A DNA stretch of 64,000 nucleotides from Nitratireductor soli. Its GTDB lineage: Bacteria > Pseudomonadota > Alphaproteobacteria > Rhizobiales > Rhizobiaceae. The DNA is taken from contig NZ_LFVY01000007.1 of the NCBI RefSeq assembly GCF_001050155.1, positions 124,001-188,000 on the forward strand. Direction: 5' to 3'. Of the stretch, positions 50,872 to 59,912 are shown piece after piece; the first letter of the stretch is position 1, and each line of letters opens with the position of its first letter. A program made the position numbers and the translations under genes. The notes below the pieces were generated by a model that ran no database searches, was not told the DNA's origin, and was given only the letters and a program-made list of their open reading frames with translations.

Positions 50872-52317
50872 ATGCAATTGATCGAAGGGCTTCAAACCGA
50901 CCTTCATATTGGTGGAAGCCGGCGGCCGGCCTCCAGCGGGGAGCGCTTCGACGTCATGAACCCGGTCGACGAGACCGTGCTGGCATCGGTGGCGTCGGGC
51001 ACACCGGAAGATGCCATCGCCGCGGTGGCAGCCGCCCACGAGGTGCTCGGCGCGTGGGGACGCCGTTCGCCGCGCGCCCGCGCCGACGTGCTGCGCCGGG
51101 CGTTCGAACTCCTCGACACGCGCAAGCACGCGTTCGCGCGGCTGGTGACGCTGGAGAACGGCAAGGCTGGCGGCGATGCGCTGGCGGAGATCAACTATTC
51201 GGCGGAATTCTTTCGCTGGTACAGCGAGGAAGCCTGCCGCAACCTCGGTACGGTTTCTCAGGCACCGGCAAGCGGCGCGCGCATCCTGGTCCAGCATCGG
51301 CCGGCGGGCGTCGGTGTCCTGGTCACGCCGTGGAACTACCCGGCGGCCATGGGCGCCCGCAAGATCGCCCCGGCGCTCGCCGCCGGCTGTTCGGTCGTCG
51401 TCAAGCCGGCATCGGAAACGCCGCTGACGATGCTCGCTTTGGCGTCGCTTCTGGAAGAAGCCGGTGTGCCGCCGGGCGTCGTCAACGTCATTCCGTCCCG
51501 CTCGTCCGGCGCAGTGGTTGGGGCGATGCTGCACGATCCCCGGGTGCGCGTCGTGTCCTTCACAGGATCGACCGAAGTGGGTCGCGAGCTCCTCAAAACG
51601 GCTGCCGATTGTGTGGTCAATCCGGCCATGGAACTGGGCGGCAACGCGCCGCTGATCGTCTGTGCCGACGCCGATATCGACCAGGCGGTGGAAGGGGCGA
51701 TGCAGGCGAAGATGCGCAATCTGGGCGAGGCCTGCACGGCGGCCAACCGTTTCTATGTTCATGCCTCGGTGAAGGAGGCTTTCGTTGAAAAATTCGTCAC
51801 GGCGATGGGCGCGCTCAAAATGGGCAACGGATTGGATGCGGGCATCGATGTCGGCCCGCTCGTCAATGCGCAGACGCGAGACAAGGTGGAGGCGCTGGTC
51901 CGTGACGCGGCAAACAAGGGCGCCAGGGTCCTGCTCGGCGGAACCCGGCCGGGCGGCCCCGGCTTTTTCTATCCGCCGACGGTCGTGGTCGACGTTCCAG
52001 ACAATGCCGATCTCCTGCGCGAGGAGATTTTCGGCCCCGTCGCGGCCATTCAGACCTTCGAGGATGAAGACGATGTCATAGCCAAGGCGAACGCGACCGA
52101 ATACGGCCTCGTCGCCTATGTCTTCACCCGCGACATGGCGCGTGGCCTGCGGATGTGCGAGCAATTGGAGTTCGGCATGGTTGGGCTCAACCGCGGCCTG
52201 GTTTCCGATCCGGCGGCACCCTTCGGCGGGGTGAAGCAATCGGGCATCGGCCGCGAAGGCGCGACGGAAGGAATGCGTGAGTTCCTCGAAACGCAGTATG
52301 TGTCCGTGGTGTGGTGA
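50872..52317 (+). CDS. Aldehyde dehydrogenase (succinate/2-oxoglutarate-semialdehyde type)
   Basis: 481-residue NAD(P)-dependent dehydrogenase: TPWNYPAAM, FTGSTEVGRE, MELGGNAPLIV with the base Glu, and NLGEACTAANRF with the catalytic Cys. The sequence style (LVTLENGKAGGDALAEI, SGIGREG near the end) is that of the GabD/semialdehyde group. It ends the operon begun by the OCD-family gene and would oxidise the aldehyde produced there to a dicarboxylate for the TCA cycle. Confidence 0.92.
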   Translation: MQLIEGLQTDLHIGGSRRPASSGERFDVMNPVDETVLASVASGTPEDAIAAVAAAHEVLGAWGRRSPRARADVLRRAFELLDTRKHAFARLVTLENGKAGGDALAEINYSAEFFRWYSEEACRNLGTVSQAPASGARILVQHRPAGVGVLVTPWNYPAAMGARKIAPALAAGCSVVVKPASETPLTMLALASLLEEAGVPPGVVNVIPSRSSGAVVGAMLHDPRVRVVSFTGSTEVGRELLKTAADCVVNPAMELGGNAPLIVCADADIDQAVEGAMQAKMRNLGEACTAANRFYVHASVKEAFVEKFVTAMGALKMGNGLDAGIDVGPLVNAQTRDKVEALVRDAANKGARVLLGGTRPGGPGFFYPPTVVVDVPDNADLLREEIFGPVAAIQTFEDEDDVIAKANATEYGLVAYVFTRDMARGLRMCEQLEFGMVGLNRGLVSDPAAPFGGVKQSGIGREGATEGMREFLETQYVSVVW

Positions 52318-52414
52318 GGCCAACTGTTTTCGTCGCGGCCGGTTTTCGACAAGCCGATGCGCGGCTCTATACTGTTCGGGCGCCGCTTGCGCGTTCGCAT
52401 GGCCGCTGGCTGAT

Positions 52415-52852
52415 CTAAAGCCGCGCCCGCGTGCTGTGCGGTGTCGCCAGGAGGAGATTGGTTTCGCTGGCCATGATGCCGGGGATGAGGCGGATGCGGC
52501 GCAGCACGGTGTCGAGATCGGTGAGGGTTGCAGCACCCAGCTCTGCGACGATGTCCCAGCGGCCATTGGTGGTGTGGATCGTCGAGATTTCCGGAAAGCC
52601 GCTCAAGGCGTGGACGACCCGGTCGGCCATGCGGCCCTCGATCTCGACCATCATGATGCCGCGCACCGGCGAACCCACCGCATCGGCGCGCAGGATCACC
52701 GTATAGCCGAGAATGGCGCCGGTCTGCTCCAGCCTGGCCATGCGGGTGCGCACCGTGGCGCGCGAGACGCCGAGATCCAGCGCCAGATCGGAGATGCCGC
52801 GCCGCGCATCATGCCGCAACAGGGTGATCAGGCGTTCGTCGAGTTGATCCAT
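52415..52852 (-). CDS. Lrp/AsnC-family regulator, probably of arginine catabolism
   Basis: 145-residue Lrp-family protein: HTH at about 1-60 (ISDLALDLGVSRATVRTRMA) and a RAM sensor domain (TTNGRWDIVAELGA). It diverges from arginase across 126 bases. Alphaproteobacterial arginase/ornithine operons are often controlled by such an adjacent Lrp-type activator responding to arginine or ornithine, so that role is likely here. It converges with the aldehyde dehydrogenase at 52317, leaving a 97-base gap with no obvious terminator. Confidence 0.9.
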   Translation of the reverse strand: MDQLDERLITLLRHDARRGISDLALDLGVSRATVRTRMARLEQTGAILGYTVILRADAVGSPVRGIMMVEIEGRMADRVVHALSGFPEISTIHTTNGRWDIVAELGAATLTDLDTVLRRIRLIPGIMASETNLLLATPHSTRARL

Positions 52853-52873
52853 GGTGCCAAAACGGGTGTTTGA

Positions 52874-52912
52874 TTTCCCAGATTGATAAATAGTTTTGTC
52901 TATCTTGGCAAA
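52874..52912. promoter_or_regulatory. Imperfect AT-rich dyad, probable Lrp site
   Basis: TTTCCCAGAT (52874-52883) and ATCTTGGCAAA (52902-52912) form an imperfect dyad around an AT-rich centre between the divergent Lrp and arginase genes. Suited to an Lrp-type regulator. Confidence 0.4.
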
Positions 52913-52978
52913 TTGGATCGTTCAATCCGCCAGTGAAACGCGGTCAAATGCCTGTGGTTTCAGGCGTGGGAGACAGCG

Positions 52979-53899
52979 ATGCATTGCAAGATATTGGGCG
53001 CCCCCGTGCAGGACGGGGCGGGCCGGATGGGATGCGAGATGGGGCCGAGCGCCCTGCGCACCGCCGGGCTCATCGCCGCGCTCGGCGATCTTGGCCATAC
53101 GGTGAGCGATCTCGGCACCGTCACGCCTGCGTTCGGGCAAACTCTCGTCCACGGCAACACGGCGCTGAAGGCACTGCCGCAGATCGTCGCCTGGACGGCG
53201 GCCATCGCCGAGGCCGCCTATGCGGCGAGCGGCGAGGGCATGCCGATCTTTCTCGGCGGCGATCACAGCATTTCGGCCGGCACGGTTTCCGGTGTCGCCC
53301 GGCGCGCCGCCGAGATCGGCCGGCCGCTGTTCGTCCTGTGGCTCGACGCGCATCCCGATTTCCACACGCTGGACACCACGGCGAGCGGCAATCTGCACGG
53401 CGTGCCGCTCGCCTATGCCAGCGGCCAGACCGGGTTCGAGGGCTATTTCCCCGCCCTGCGAGCCCCGGTCGATCCGGCGCGCATCTGCACGCTCGGTCTG
53501 CGCAGCGTCGATCCTGCCGAGCGCGCGGCGCTGAACGCGGCCGGTGTTACGGTGCACGACATGCGTGCCGTCGACGAGCATGGGTTGGCGCCGCTTCTGC
53601 GGGCATTCCTCGATCGCGTTTCGGCGGAGAACGGTCTTCTGCATGTCAGCCTCGACGTCGATTTCCTCGACCCATCGATTGCGCCGGCCGTCGGCACGAC
53701 GGTGCCGGGCGGGGCCACGTTTCGCGAGGCGCATCTGGCAATGGAAATGCTGCATGACAGCGGCCTTGTCAGCAGCCTCGACCTGGTCGAGCTCAATCCC
53801 TTCCTCGACGAGCGCGGGCGCACGGCGACGCTGCTCGTCGACCTGACGGCGAGCCTGATGGGCCGCCGCATCATGGACCGTCCGACAAGGAGCCATTGA
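52979..53899 (+). CDS. Arginase
   Basis: Ureohydrolase of 306 residues that cleaves arginine to ornithine and urea with a dinuclear manganese site. Metal motifs: FLGGDHS near 93-97, WLDAHPDFHT near 121 (canonical DAHAD is DAHPD here), and SLDVDFLDP near 225. SGNLHGVP is the substrate-binding loop of arginases rather than agmatinases. It is followed within five bases by ornithine cyclodeaminase; together they turn arginine into proline, ammonia and urea. Regulated probably by the divergent Lrp-type gene. Confidence 0.93.
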   Translation: MHCKILGAPVQDGAGRMGCEMGPSALRTAGLIAALGDLGHTVSDLGTVTPAFGQTLVHGNTALKALPQIVAWTAAIAEAAYAASGEGMPIFLGGDHSISAGTVSGVARRAAEIGRPLFVLWLDAHPDFHTLDTTASGNLHGVPLAYASGQTGFEGYFPALRAPVDPARICTLGLRSVDPAERAALNAAGVTVHDMRAVDEHGLAPLLRAFLDRVSAENGLLHVSLDVDFLDPSIAPAVGTTVPGGATFREAHLAMEMLHDSGLVSSLDLVELNPFLDERGRTATLLVDLTASLMGRRIMDRPTRSH

Positions 53900-53904
53900 C
53901 CGCC

Positions 53905-54990
53905 ATGACCGACCATCTTTCTCACGGCCAGCTCAACCTCGTTCCCTTCGTAAGCGTGCACCACATGATGGAGCTGGTGTTGGAGATCGGCGTCGAGCGG
54001 TTCCTGACGGAGTTGACCGCCTATATCGAAGAGGATTTTCGCCGCTGGGAGGCGTTCGACAAGACGCCGCGCGTCGCCTCGCACAGCCGCGAGGGCGTGA
54101 TCGAGCTGATGCCGACCAGCGACGGCAAGCATTACGGCTTCAAATACGTTAACGGCCATCCGAAGAACACGCGCGAGGGGCGGCAGACGGTCACCGCCTT
54201 CGGCGTCTACGCGGATGTCGGCAATGGCTATCCGCTGCTGATCACCGAGATGACCATACTGACGGCGTTGCGCACCGCGGCGACTTCGGCGCTGGCCGGC
54301 AAGTATCTGGCGCCGAAGGGCGCGCGCACCATGGCGTTGATCGGCAATGGCGCACAGTCCGAGTTCCAGGCGATGGCGTTCAAGGCGCTCATCGGCGTCG
54401 ACCGGCTGCGGCTCTACGACATCGACCCTGCGGCGAGCGAAAAATGCCTGCGCAACCTGACCGGCCTCGGCTTCGACCTGACGGTCTGTACAAGCGCCCA
54501 GGATGCCATGGAGGGCGCTCAGATCGTCACCACGGCCACCGCCGACAAACAGTATGCAACGATCCTGACCGACAACATGGTCGGTGCCGGCATCCACATC
54601 AACGCGGTGGGCGGCGACTGCCCAGGCAAGACGGAGCTGCATCGCGACATCCTGACCCGCTCGGATATTTTCGTCGAGTATCCGCCACAGACGCGCATCG
54701 AGGGCGAAATCCAGCAACTAGACGCCGATCATCCGGTCGAGGAATTATGGCGCGTCATCACCGGGCAGGCCGTTGGCCGACGCGAGGCGAGCCAGATCAC
54801 GCTGTTCGATTCGGTCGGCTTCGCGACGGAGGATTTTTCCGCCCTGCGCTATGTGCGCGACAAGCTTGCCGGCACCGGCCATTACGTCGATCTCGATCTG
54901 CTCGCCGATCCCGACGAGCCGCGTGATCTGTTCGGCATGCTGCTGCGCTTCCCGGGATCGTCGCTGCTGGCGGGCCGCAAGAGCGCTTGA
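53905..54990 (+). CDS. ocd: Ornithine cyclodeaminase
   Basis: 361-residue enzyme converting ornithine to proline and ammonia with bound NAD. The ATG at 53905 is preferred to a TTG at 53896; GGAG lies about 12 bases upstream. Long-form features: VSVHHMMELVLEIGVERFL near the start, KYVNGHPKNT, LRTAATSALAGKYLAPK, the Rossmann ALIGNGAQSEFQ, and VGGDCPGKTELH with the catalytic Asp. These are the features of the Agrobacterium/Rhizobium Ocd type. Directly after arginase, hence arginine utilisation. Confidence 0.93.
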   Translation: MTDHLSHGQLNLVPFVSVHHMMELVLEIGVERFLTELTAYIEEDFRRWEAFDKTPRVASHSREGVIELMPTSDGKHYGFKYVNGHPKNTREGRQTVTAFGVYADVGNGYPLLITEMTILTALRTAATSALAGKYLAPKGARTMALIGNGAQSEFQAMAFKALIGVDRLRLYDIDPAASEKCLRNLTGLGFDLTVCTSAQDAMEGAQIVTTATADKQYATILTDNMVGAGIHINAVGGDCPGKTELHRDILTRSDIFVEYPPQTRIEGEIQQLDADHPVEELWRVITGQAVGRREASQITLFDSVGFATEDFSALRYVRDKLAGTGHYVDLDLLADPDEPRDLFGMLLRFPGSSLLAGRKSA

Positions 54991-55103
54991 GGCCTCAGTC
55001 AGGTTTGGCCGCGGGTCTATCGCACAAAGTGACGCTGGTTTGTGAGTGGTTCCTCCTGTAGGACGGTTGCTGTGCGGTTGCCGTTTCTTCCTCAGTCTTC
55101 AGG

Positions 55104-55150
55104 CCGGTTCGTTGTTCCATGGGAACGATGCTCCGCCTGACTGCAAATGC
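55104..55150. repeat. Degenerate, shortened copy of the palindromic repeat
   Basis: CCGGTTCGTTGTTCCATGG and the following AACGATG resemble the long terminal palindrome of copies A and C. CCTGACTGCAAATGC then matches the other end with one base lost. The two middle stems are missing. It lies in the 217-base gap before the glutathione transferase gene, where I see no other structure. Confidence 0.45.
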
Positions 55151-55207
55151 TATATGGAAGGCAGGGCACCGGTTAGCACCGACCCGTTCGGACCAGTGGA
55201 GTTCTCC

Positions 55208-55822
55208 ATGAAATTGTTCTTTTCGCCTGCTTCACCCTATGTGCGCAAAGTCATGGTCAGTGCCCATGAAAAGGGCGTGGCCGAGCGGATCGAATTGCTC
55301 GATTGTGCGGCGAACCCGGTTCGCCGCGACAAGACCATCGTTGCCAGCAACCCTTCCGGCAAAGTGCCGACCCTGCTGCTTGGCGACGGTCGCGTATTGT
55401 TCGACAGCCGCGTCATCTGCGCCTATGTCGACGCGCAGGCCGAAACGCCTCGGCTGATGCCGGAGGGTGGTGACGCGCGTTTTGCCGTGCTGACGCTGGA
55501 GGCGCTGGCGGATTCGATCCTCGATGCGGCCGTTCTGGCGCGCTACGAAACGGCGGTGCGGCCGAAGGAACTGCTCTGGGACGCCTGGTTCAACGGCCAG
55601 ATGGAGAAGATCGACAGCGGCCTCGACGCGCTCGGCGAAAACTGGATGGCGCTGCTTTCAGGCCCGGTCAACACCGGCGCCATCGCCGCGGGGTGCGCGC
55701 TCGGCTATCTCGATTTCCGCTTCCCGGACAAGGATTGGCGCACCGGCAGGGAAGCGCTGGCCAACTGGTTTGCCGGTTTTTCAGAGCGCGACTCCATGCG
55801 CAGGACAATGCCGCACGGCTGA
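55208..55822 (+). CDS. Glutathione S-transferase family protein
   Basis: 204-residue GST. N-terminal thioredoxin-like domain (MKLFFSPASPYVRKVMV, NPSGKVPTLLL, FDSRVICAYVD), then an all-helical domain. The SP.SPY opening with Ser rather than a Tyr suggests the beta/zeta-like bacterial classes. GTGGAG is upstream of the ATG. Probably a single-gene unit; role in detoxification or in an unknown glutathione-dependent step. Confidence 0.9.
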   Translation: MKLFFSPASPYVRKVMVSAHEKGVAERIELLDCAANPVRRDKTIVASNPSGKVPTLLLGDGRVLFDSRVICAYVDAQAETPRLMPEGGDARFAVLTLEALADSILDAAVLARYETAVRPKELLWDAWFNGQMEKIDSGLDALGENWMALLSGPVNTGAIAAGCALGYLDFRFPDKDWRTGREALANWFAGFSERDSMRRTMPHG

Positions 55823-56010
55823 TCCGCTTGCCAAAATTGCCGCGCGTTACAAATCGTCATCAAGTTTTGTGGCGGCGGCGTATCGTTGCGTTCCTATAAG
55901 GGGTGCGTGCCCTTGATCATGGCGGCGCTCTCTGATTCCTTCGGGTGGACGAGCCTGCCAATCGATTCGAAATCGCTTGTGCCCCGGCTCCCCAAGAAGG
56001 ACCTCGCCCA

Positions 56011-57039
56011 ATGACGGACAACAAGAAGCCCGAGATTTCGGAGATGCGGCCGAAAATCACCATCATCGGTGTCGGCGGCGGCGGCGGCAACGCCGTCAAC
56101 AACATGATCGCGCAGAATCTGGAGGGCGTCGATTTCATCGTCGCCAACACCGATGCCCAGGCGCTGACCATGTCGAAGGCCGAGCGGCTGATCCAGCTCG
56201 GTGCCAATTCGACCGAAGGGCTGGGCGCCGGATCATTACCGGAAATCGGCCAGGCGGCGGCCGAGGAAACCATCGCCGAGATCATGGACCATCTGTCGGG
56301 CACGCATATGTGCTTCGTCACCGCCGGCATGGGCGGCGGCACGGGAACCGGCGCTGCTCCCGTGATTGCGGCGGCGGCGCGCAATGCCGGCATCCTGACG
56401 GTGGCCGTGGTCACCAAGCCGTTCACCTTCGAGGGCAATCGCCGCATGGCCATCGCCGAGCGCGGCATCGAGCTCCTGCGCGACAGCGCCGATACGGTGA
56501 TCGTCATCCCGAACCAGAATCTGTTCCGCATCGCCGATGCCAAGACGACCTTCGCCGACGCCTTCGCGCTGGCCGACAAGGTGCTTTACTCGGGCGTCGG
56601 CTGCATCACCGACCTGATCGTCAAGGAAGGCCTGATCAACCTCGATTTCGCCGATGTGCGCTCGGTGATGCGCGATATGGGCCGCGCCATGATGGGCACC
56701 GGCGAGGCCTCGGGCGACGCACGGGCGATGAAGGCCGCCGAGGCGGCGATCGCCAATCCGCTGCTCGACGAAGCCAATATGACGGGCGCCAGGGGCGTGC
56801 TCGTGTCGATCTCGGGCGGCCGCGACATGACGCTGTTCGAGGTGGACGAAGCCGCGACCCGCATTCGCGAGGAAGTCGGCGACGATGCCGAGATCATCGT
56901 CGGGGCGATCTTCGACAACAGCCTCGAGGGCACGTTCCGCGTGTCGGTGGTGGCCGCCGGCCTTGCCGGCCCGGAAGCCGGGGATCGGGCCGCCGAGCGC
57001 CGCGATCCGAACGATTTCCGCATCCAGACGGTCCACTGA
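56011..57039 (+). CDS. ftsZ: Short FtsZ homologue (FtsZ2-like)
   Basis: 342-residue tubulin-like GTPase. GTP-binding blocks are intact: [12 protein letters not shown], the tubulin signature [11 protein letters not shown], and [14 protein letters not shown]. The T7 synergy region has [11 protein letters not shown]. The protein stops soon after the second domain (ending NDFRIQTVH), so the variable linker and the C-terminal peptide that binds FtsA/ZipA in cell-division FtsZ are missing. Rhizobia are known to carry such a second, truncated FtsZ besides the dcw-cluster copy. One usual residue is changed (GAGSLPEIG for GAG.xPE). No division genes adjoin it. AGAAGGAC lies before the ATG. Confidence 0.9.
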   Translation: MTDNKKPEISEMRPKITIIGVGGGGGNAVNNMIAQNLEGVDFIVANTDAQALTMSKAERLIQLGANSTEGLGAGSLPEIGQAAAEETIAEIMDHLSGTHMCFVTAGMGGGTGTGAAPVIAAAARNAGILTVAVVTKPFTFEGNRRMAIAERGIELLRDSADTVIVIPNQNLFRIADAKTTFADAFALADKVLYSGVGCITDLIVKEGLINLDFADVRSVMRDMGRAMMGTGEASGDARAMKAAEAAIANPLLDEANMTGARGVLVSISGGRDMTLFEVDEAATRIREEVGDDAEIIVGAIFDNSLEGTFRVSVVAAGLAGPEAGDRAAERRDPNDFRIQTVH

Positions 57040-57083
57040 GCGCAGCTATTTGCGCCGGGCGTGGCTTGCCCGGCCGTTCGCAT

Positions 57084-58061
57084 TCAGGCAATCACCTGCG
57101 GCTGCAGATGCAGGTAGTGGGCGACCTTGCGCTTGGCGGCGATGTCGCGCCAGACCAGTCGAACCTGTTCCTCGCTCAAACCGGCAGCCTTGGCCACTTC
57201 GGCCGGGGCAATGCCCTTGTCGAGCCCGTACAGGCACAGATCCATTTCGCGATAGGGCAGGGCGAAGTAGAACTCCTCCTGGGTCTGGGCCAGAGAATAG
57301 GTGTCCGTCGTCGGCGTCCGCCGGCGGATTTCGTCGGGCACGCCGAGATATTCGGCGAGCTGATAGACCTGCGACTTGTAGAGATGGGCGATCGGCTTCA
57401 CATCGGCCGCGCCGTCGCCATTCTTGACGAAGAAGCCCTGGTCGTGCTCCAGCCGGTTGGGGGTGCCGAGCACCGCGTGGTTGAGGCGGTCGGCATGATA
57501 GTATTCGAACTGCTTGCGGGTGCGCTGCTTCATGTTGGTGGCGGCGACGATGCCCAGATAGACGGCAGGCGGCAGGCGGTGTTTCTCGATCTCGCCGTCC
57601 GGACGGCGCACCACCAGCGATGAGATGTTGTAGCCGCCAGTCTCGAGCGCGCCGGCGATGACGATCTTCGAACTCCAGCCCTCGCCGTAATCGGGAACGA
57701 CCTGGCGGATAAACGCGTCGCGCCGCTCATAGCAGCCCATGGCGGCAAGCGTGGGGCCGATGTCCTCGACGGTGCTTTCCAGGCCGTATGTTTCGGCAAC
57801 CAGCCGGCCAAGACGCAGGCTCTCGGGGTCGGAATCGTGCTCGGGCATGAACAGGCAGAAGACACGCTCAGGACCGAGCGCGCGAGCGGCGAGCGCCGCG
57901 CAGACACTCGAATCGATGCCGCCTGAAAGGCCAAGCACCAGGCCGCGCTTGCGTATGACCGTGCGCAATTGTTCGCGTAGCGCGCCGGCGATGCGCTCGG
58001 TTTCGGCGGCCGGGTCGATCTCCAGCGCGGCGGCGGAGAATGAAGTCTCGTTGGTCGTCAT
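57084..58061 (-). CDS. nadE: NAD synthetase-like ATP-pyrophosphatase
   Basis: 325-residue ammonia-type NadE: ATP P-loop GLSGGIDSSV near 44, ATNMKQRTRK, LGTPNRLEHDQGFFVKNGDG, and LYKSQVYQLAEYLG. It lacks the nitrilase domain of glutamine-dependent enzymes. It would adenylate deamido-NAD and replace AMP with ammonia. But it is the last gene of a four-gene unit with asparagine synthetase, a carrier protein and an adenylating ligase, and its start overlaps the ligase stop (ATGA). It could therefore be a housekeeping enzyme caught in the operon or an amidating enzyme recruited to it. Confidence 0.88.
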   Translation of the reverse strand: MTTNETSFSAAALEIDPAAETERIAGALREQLRTVIRKRGLVLGLSGGIDSSVCAALAARALGPERVFCLFMPEHDSDPESLRLGRLVAETYGLESTVEDIGPTLAAMGCYERRDAFIRQVVPDYGEGWSSKIVIAGALETGGYNISSLVVRRPDGEIEKHRLPPAVYLGIVAATNMKQRTRKQFEYYHADRLNHAVLGTPNRLEHDQGFFVKNGDGAADVKPIAHLYKSQVYQLAEYLGVPDEIRRRTPTTDTYSLAQTQEEFYFALPYREMDLCLYGLDKGIAPAEVAKAAGLSEEQVRLVWRDIAAKRKVAHYLHLQPQVIA

Positions 58062-59599
58062 TGGGTGGGCATCGCCTCCATTGCGGCAAGGCGGCGGCTG
58101 ATCTTGCCGCTCGCCGTTCTTGGCAGTTCAGGCCGGAAGGTCACTTTCTTCGGCACCATCGCATCGGGCAGGCGACGGGCGCAGAATTGCATCACGGCAC
58201 GCTCGGTCAGGTCGGCGTCGGAGCGCACGACGAGGGCATGCACGATGTGGCCGAGGATCGGCTCGGGTTCGCCGAAGACAATTGCCTCGCGCACCCCTGG
58301 ACAGGATTGAAGGACGCTCTCCACCTGTCCGGGCGCGACCTTCTCGCCGCGGACCTTGATGATGTCGTCCCTGCGCCCGACGAAATGCAGATAGCCTTCG
58401 GCGTCGGTGCGGAACAGGTCGCCCGTGTGAAGCGCCTTGCCCCTGCCATCGGGAAGGGCGCGCAGGACCGCATCGGTGGCCGCAGGATCGTTCCAGTATC
58501 CGCGCATCACATGCGGCCCGCGAACGACCAGTTCGCCCGTCGTGTCGCTGGCGGCGGGCCAGCCATCGTCGTTGATGACGAAGGCCTCCGTTTCCGGCAG
58601 CGCCTTGCCGACGGATCCCGGCCGCCGGTCGATCTCGTCGGGCGGCAGGAACGTGGCGCGGGCGCATTCGGTCAACCCGTACATGGAATAGAGTTCGGCC
58701 TTGGGAAACATCGTCCTGAGCGTCGCCAGATGGGCCGGCGGCAAGGGGGCGGCGGCGTTGGTGATGTAACGCAGCTTCGGCAGAAAGCCGGCCGGGCTTT
58801 CCTTCATCGAGACGATCATCGCGGCGATGGTCGGCACCAGCGGGAAGCCCGTCACGCCTTCCTCCCGTGCTTTCTCGAGAACCGCATGGGGAAAGGCGAA
58901 GCTCTTCTCGAGAACCAGCCTTGCGCCGAAGCGGACTGAAACGAGAAGCTGGTAGAGCCCGTAGGTGAACGAAAGGGGCAGGACGCTGAGGATCACGTCG
59001 CTCGGCGTGTTGTCCAGATAATCGCCGATGAGGCGCGATGCCGCGTCGACATTGCGATGCGTCATCATCACGCCCCTGGCGCGGCCCATCGAACCCGATG
59101 TGTAGATGATGAAGGCGAGGTCGTCGTCATCGCCTCTTGCGCCGGCGGCCGGTGCGTTCGCCTCGAGGCATTTTTCGAATGTGATGGCTTGCGACGGCGG
59201 ATTCTCACCGGCCCTGGCCACGATGCGCACGGGGGCGGAGGTGCCGGCGCGCTCCGCCTCTTGGCACAGAGGCAGATGCCGGGCGTCGAGAACGATGGCG
59301 CGCGGGCGGCAATCGCCCAGCACATGGGCAAGGCCATCCGCCTTCACGCCGGGATTGGCCGGACAGGCCACGGCGCCTGCCTTGAGCACCGCGAACAGCG
59401 CAACGGCCATTTCCCAGCAATTGTCCATGAACAGGACGACACGGTCGCCATGGACGACGCCATGTGCCGTCAGGCTTGCCGCAAGACGATCCGAAAGTGC
59501 GTCGAGCGCGCCGTAATCCAGCCGCGTCTCGTTTGCGACGAGGGCGATCGCCAGCGGGTCGCCTGCCGCCTGCGCCCGCAACAAGGTCTCGACGCGCAT
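58058..59599 (-). CDS. Class I adenylate-forming ligase (acyl-AMP ligase, carrier-protein associated)
   Basis: 513-residue ANL-superfamily enzyme: IIYTSGSMGRARGVMMTH, MYGLTECARATFLPP, HTGDLFRTDAEGYLHFVGR, IKVRGEKVAPGQVE, and the adenylation Lys in PRTASGKISRR. The ATG at 59599 lies seven bases from the carrier-protein stop. Close coupling to a free-standing acyl carrier protein suggests that it loads an acyl or amino-acyl group on that carrier rather than on CoA, as in small nonribosomal or acyl-amide pathways (inference). Confidence 0.88.
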   Translation of the reverse strand: MRVETLLRAQAAGDPLAIALVANETRLDYGALDALSDRLAASLTAHGVVHGDRVVLFMDNCWEMAVALFAVLKAGAVACPANPGVKADGLAHVLGDCRPRAIVLDARHLPLCQEAERAGTSAPVRIVARAGENPPSQAITFEKCLEANAPAAGARGDDDDLAFIIYTSGSMGRARGVMMTHRNVDAASRLIGDYLDNTPSDVILSVLPLSFTYGLYQLLVSVRFGARLVLEKSFAFPHAVLEKAREEGVTGFPLVPTIAAMIVSMKESPAGFLPKLRYITNAAAPLPPAHLATLRTMFPKAELYSMYGLTECARATFLPPDEIDRRPGSVGKALPETEAFVINDDGWPAASDTTGELVVRGPHVMRGYWNDPAATDAVLRALPDGRGKALHTGDLFRTDAEGYLHFVGRRDDIIKVRGEKVAPGQVESVLQSCPGVREAIVFGEPEPILGHIVHALVVRSDADLTERAVMQFCARRLPDAMVPKKVTFRPELPRTASGKISRRLAAMEAMPTQ

Positions 59600-59606
59600 G
59601 GCCGTT

Positions 59607-59885
59607 TCAGCCCTCTGCCAGCGCAAGCCCGGCGGCGGCCCGTTTGCCGTTGACGAAGGTCATGAGCCTGGCGACGGAATCGAAATTGTCCGGCACGATC
59701 TCGGCATCGGCGACGGAGATGGCGAAGCGTTCCTCGAGGAACAGCACCATTTCCAGAATGCCGGTCGAATCCACCAGATCGGTTTCGATCAGCGAGGTTT
59801 CGTCTGCCGGCACCTGGCTCTCGTCGCCGAACAGGAAGTTTTCGACGATGAAGGCGCGGATCTCTGATTTGACGGAAGCGGACAT
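59607..59885 (-). CDS. Acyl carrier protein
   Basis: 92-residue carrier protein. The phosphopantetheine Ser is in LVDSTGILEMV near 37-47, preceded by the acidic helix-2 start. The four-helix pattern (FIVENFLFGD, LFLEERFAISV, TFVNGKRA) fits the PP-binding fold. It lies between asparagine synthetase and the adenylating ligase, 27 and 7 bases away, so it is a dedicated carrier for the ligase rather than the fatty-acid AcpP. Confidence 0.9.
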   Translation of the reverse strand: MSASVKSEIRAFIVENFLFGDESQVPADETSLIETDLVDSTGILEMVLFLEERFAISVADAEIVPDNFDSVARLMTFVNGKRAAAGLALAEG

Positions 59886-59912
59886 TCTGAAATTTCCCCC
59901 GTGGTCTCGATG

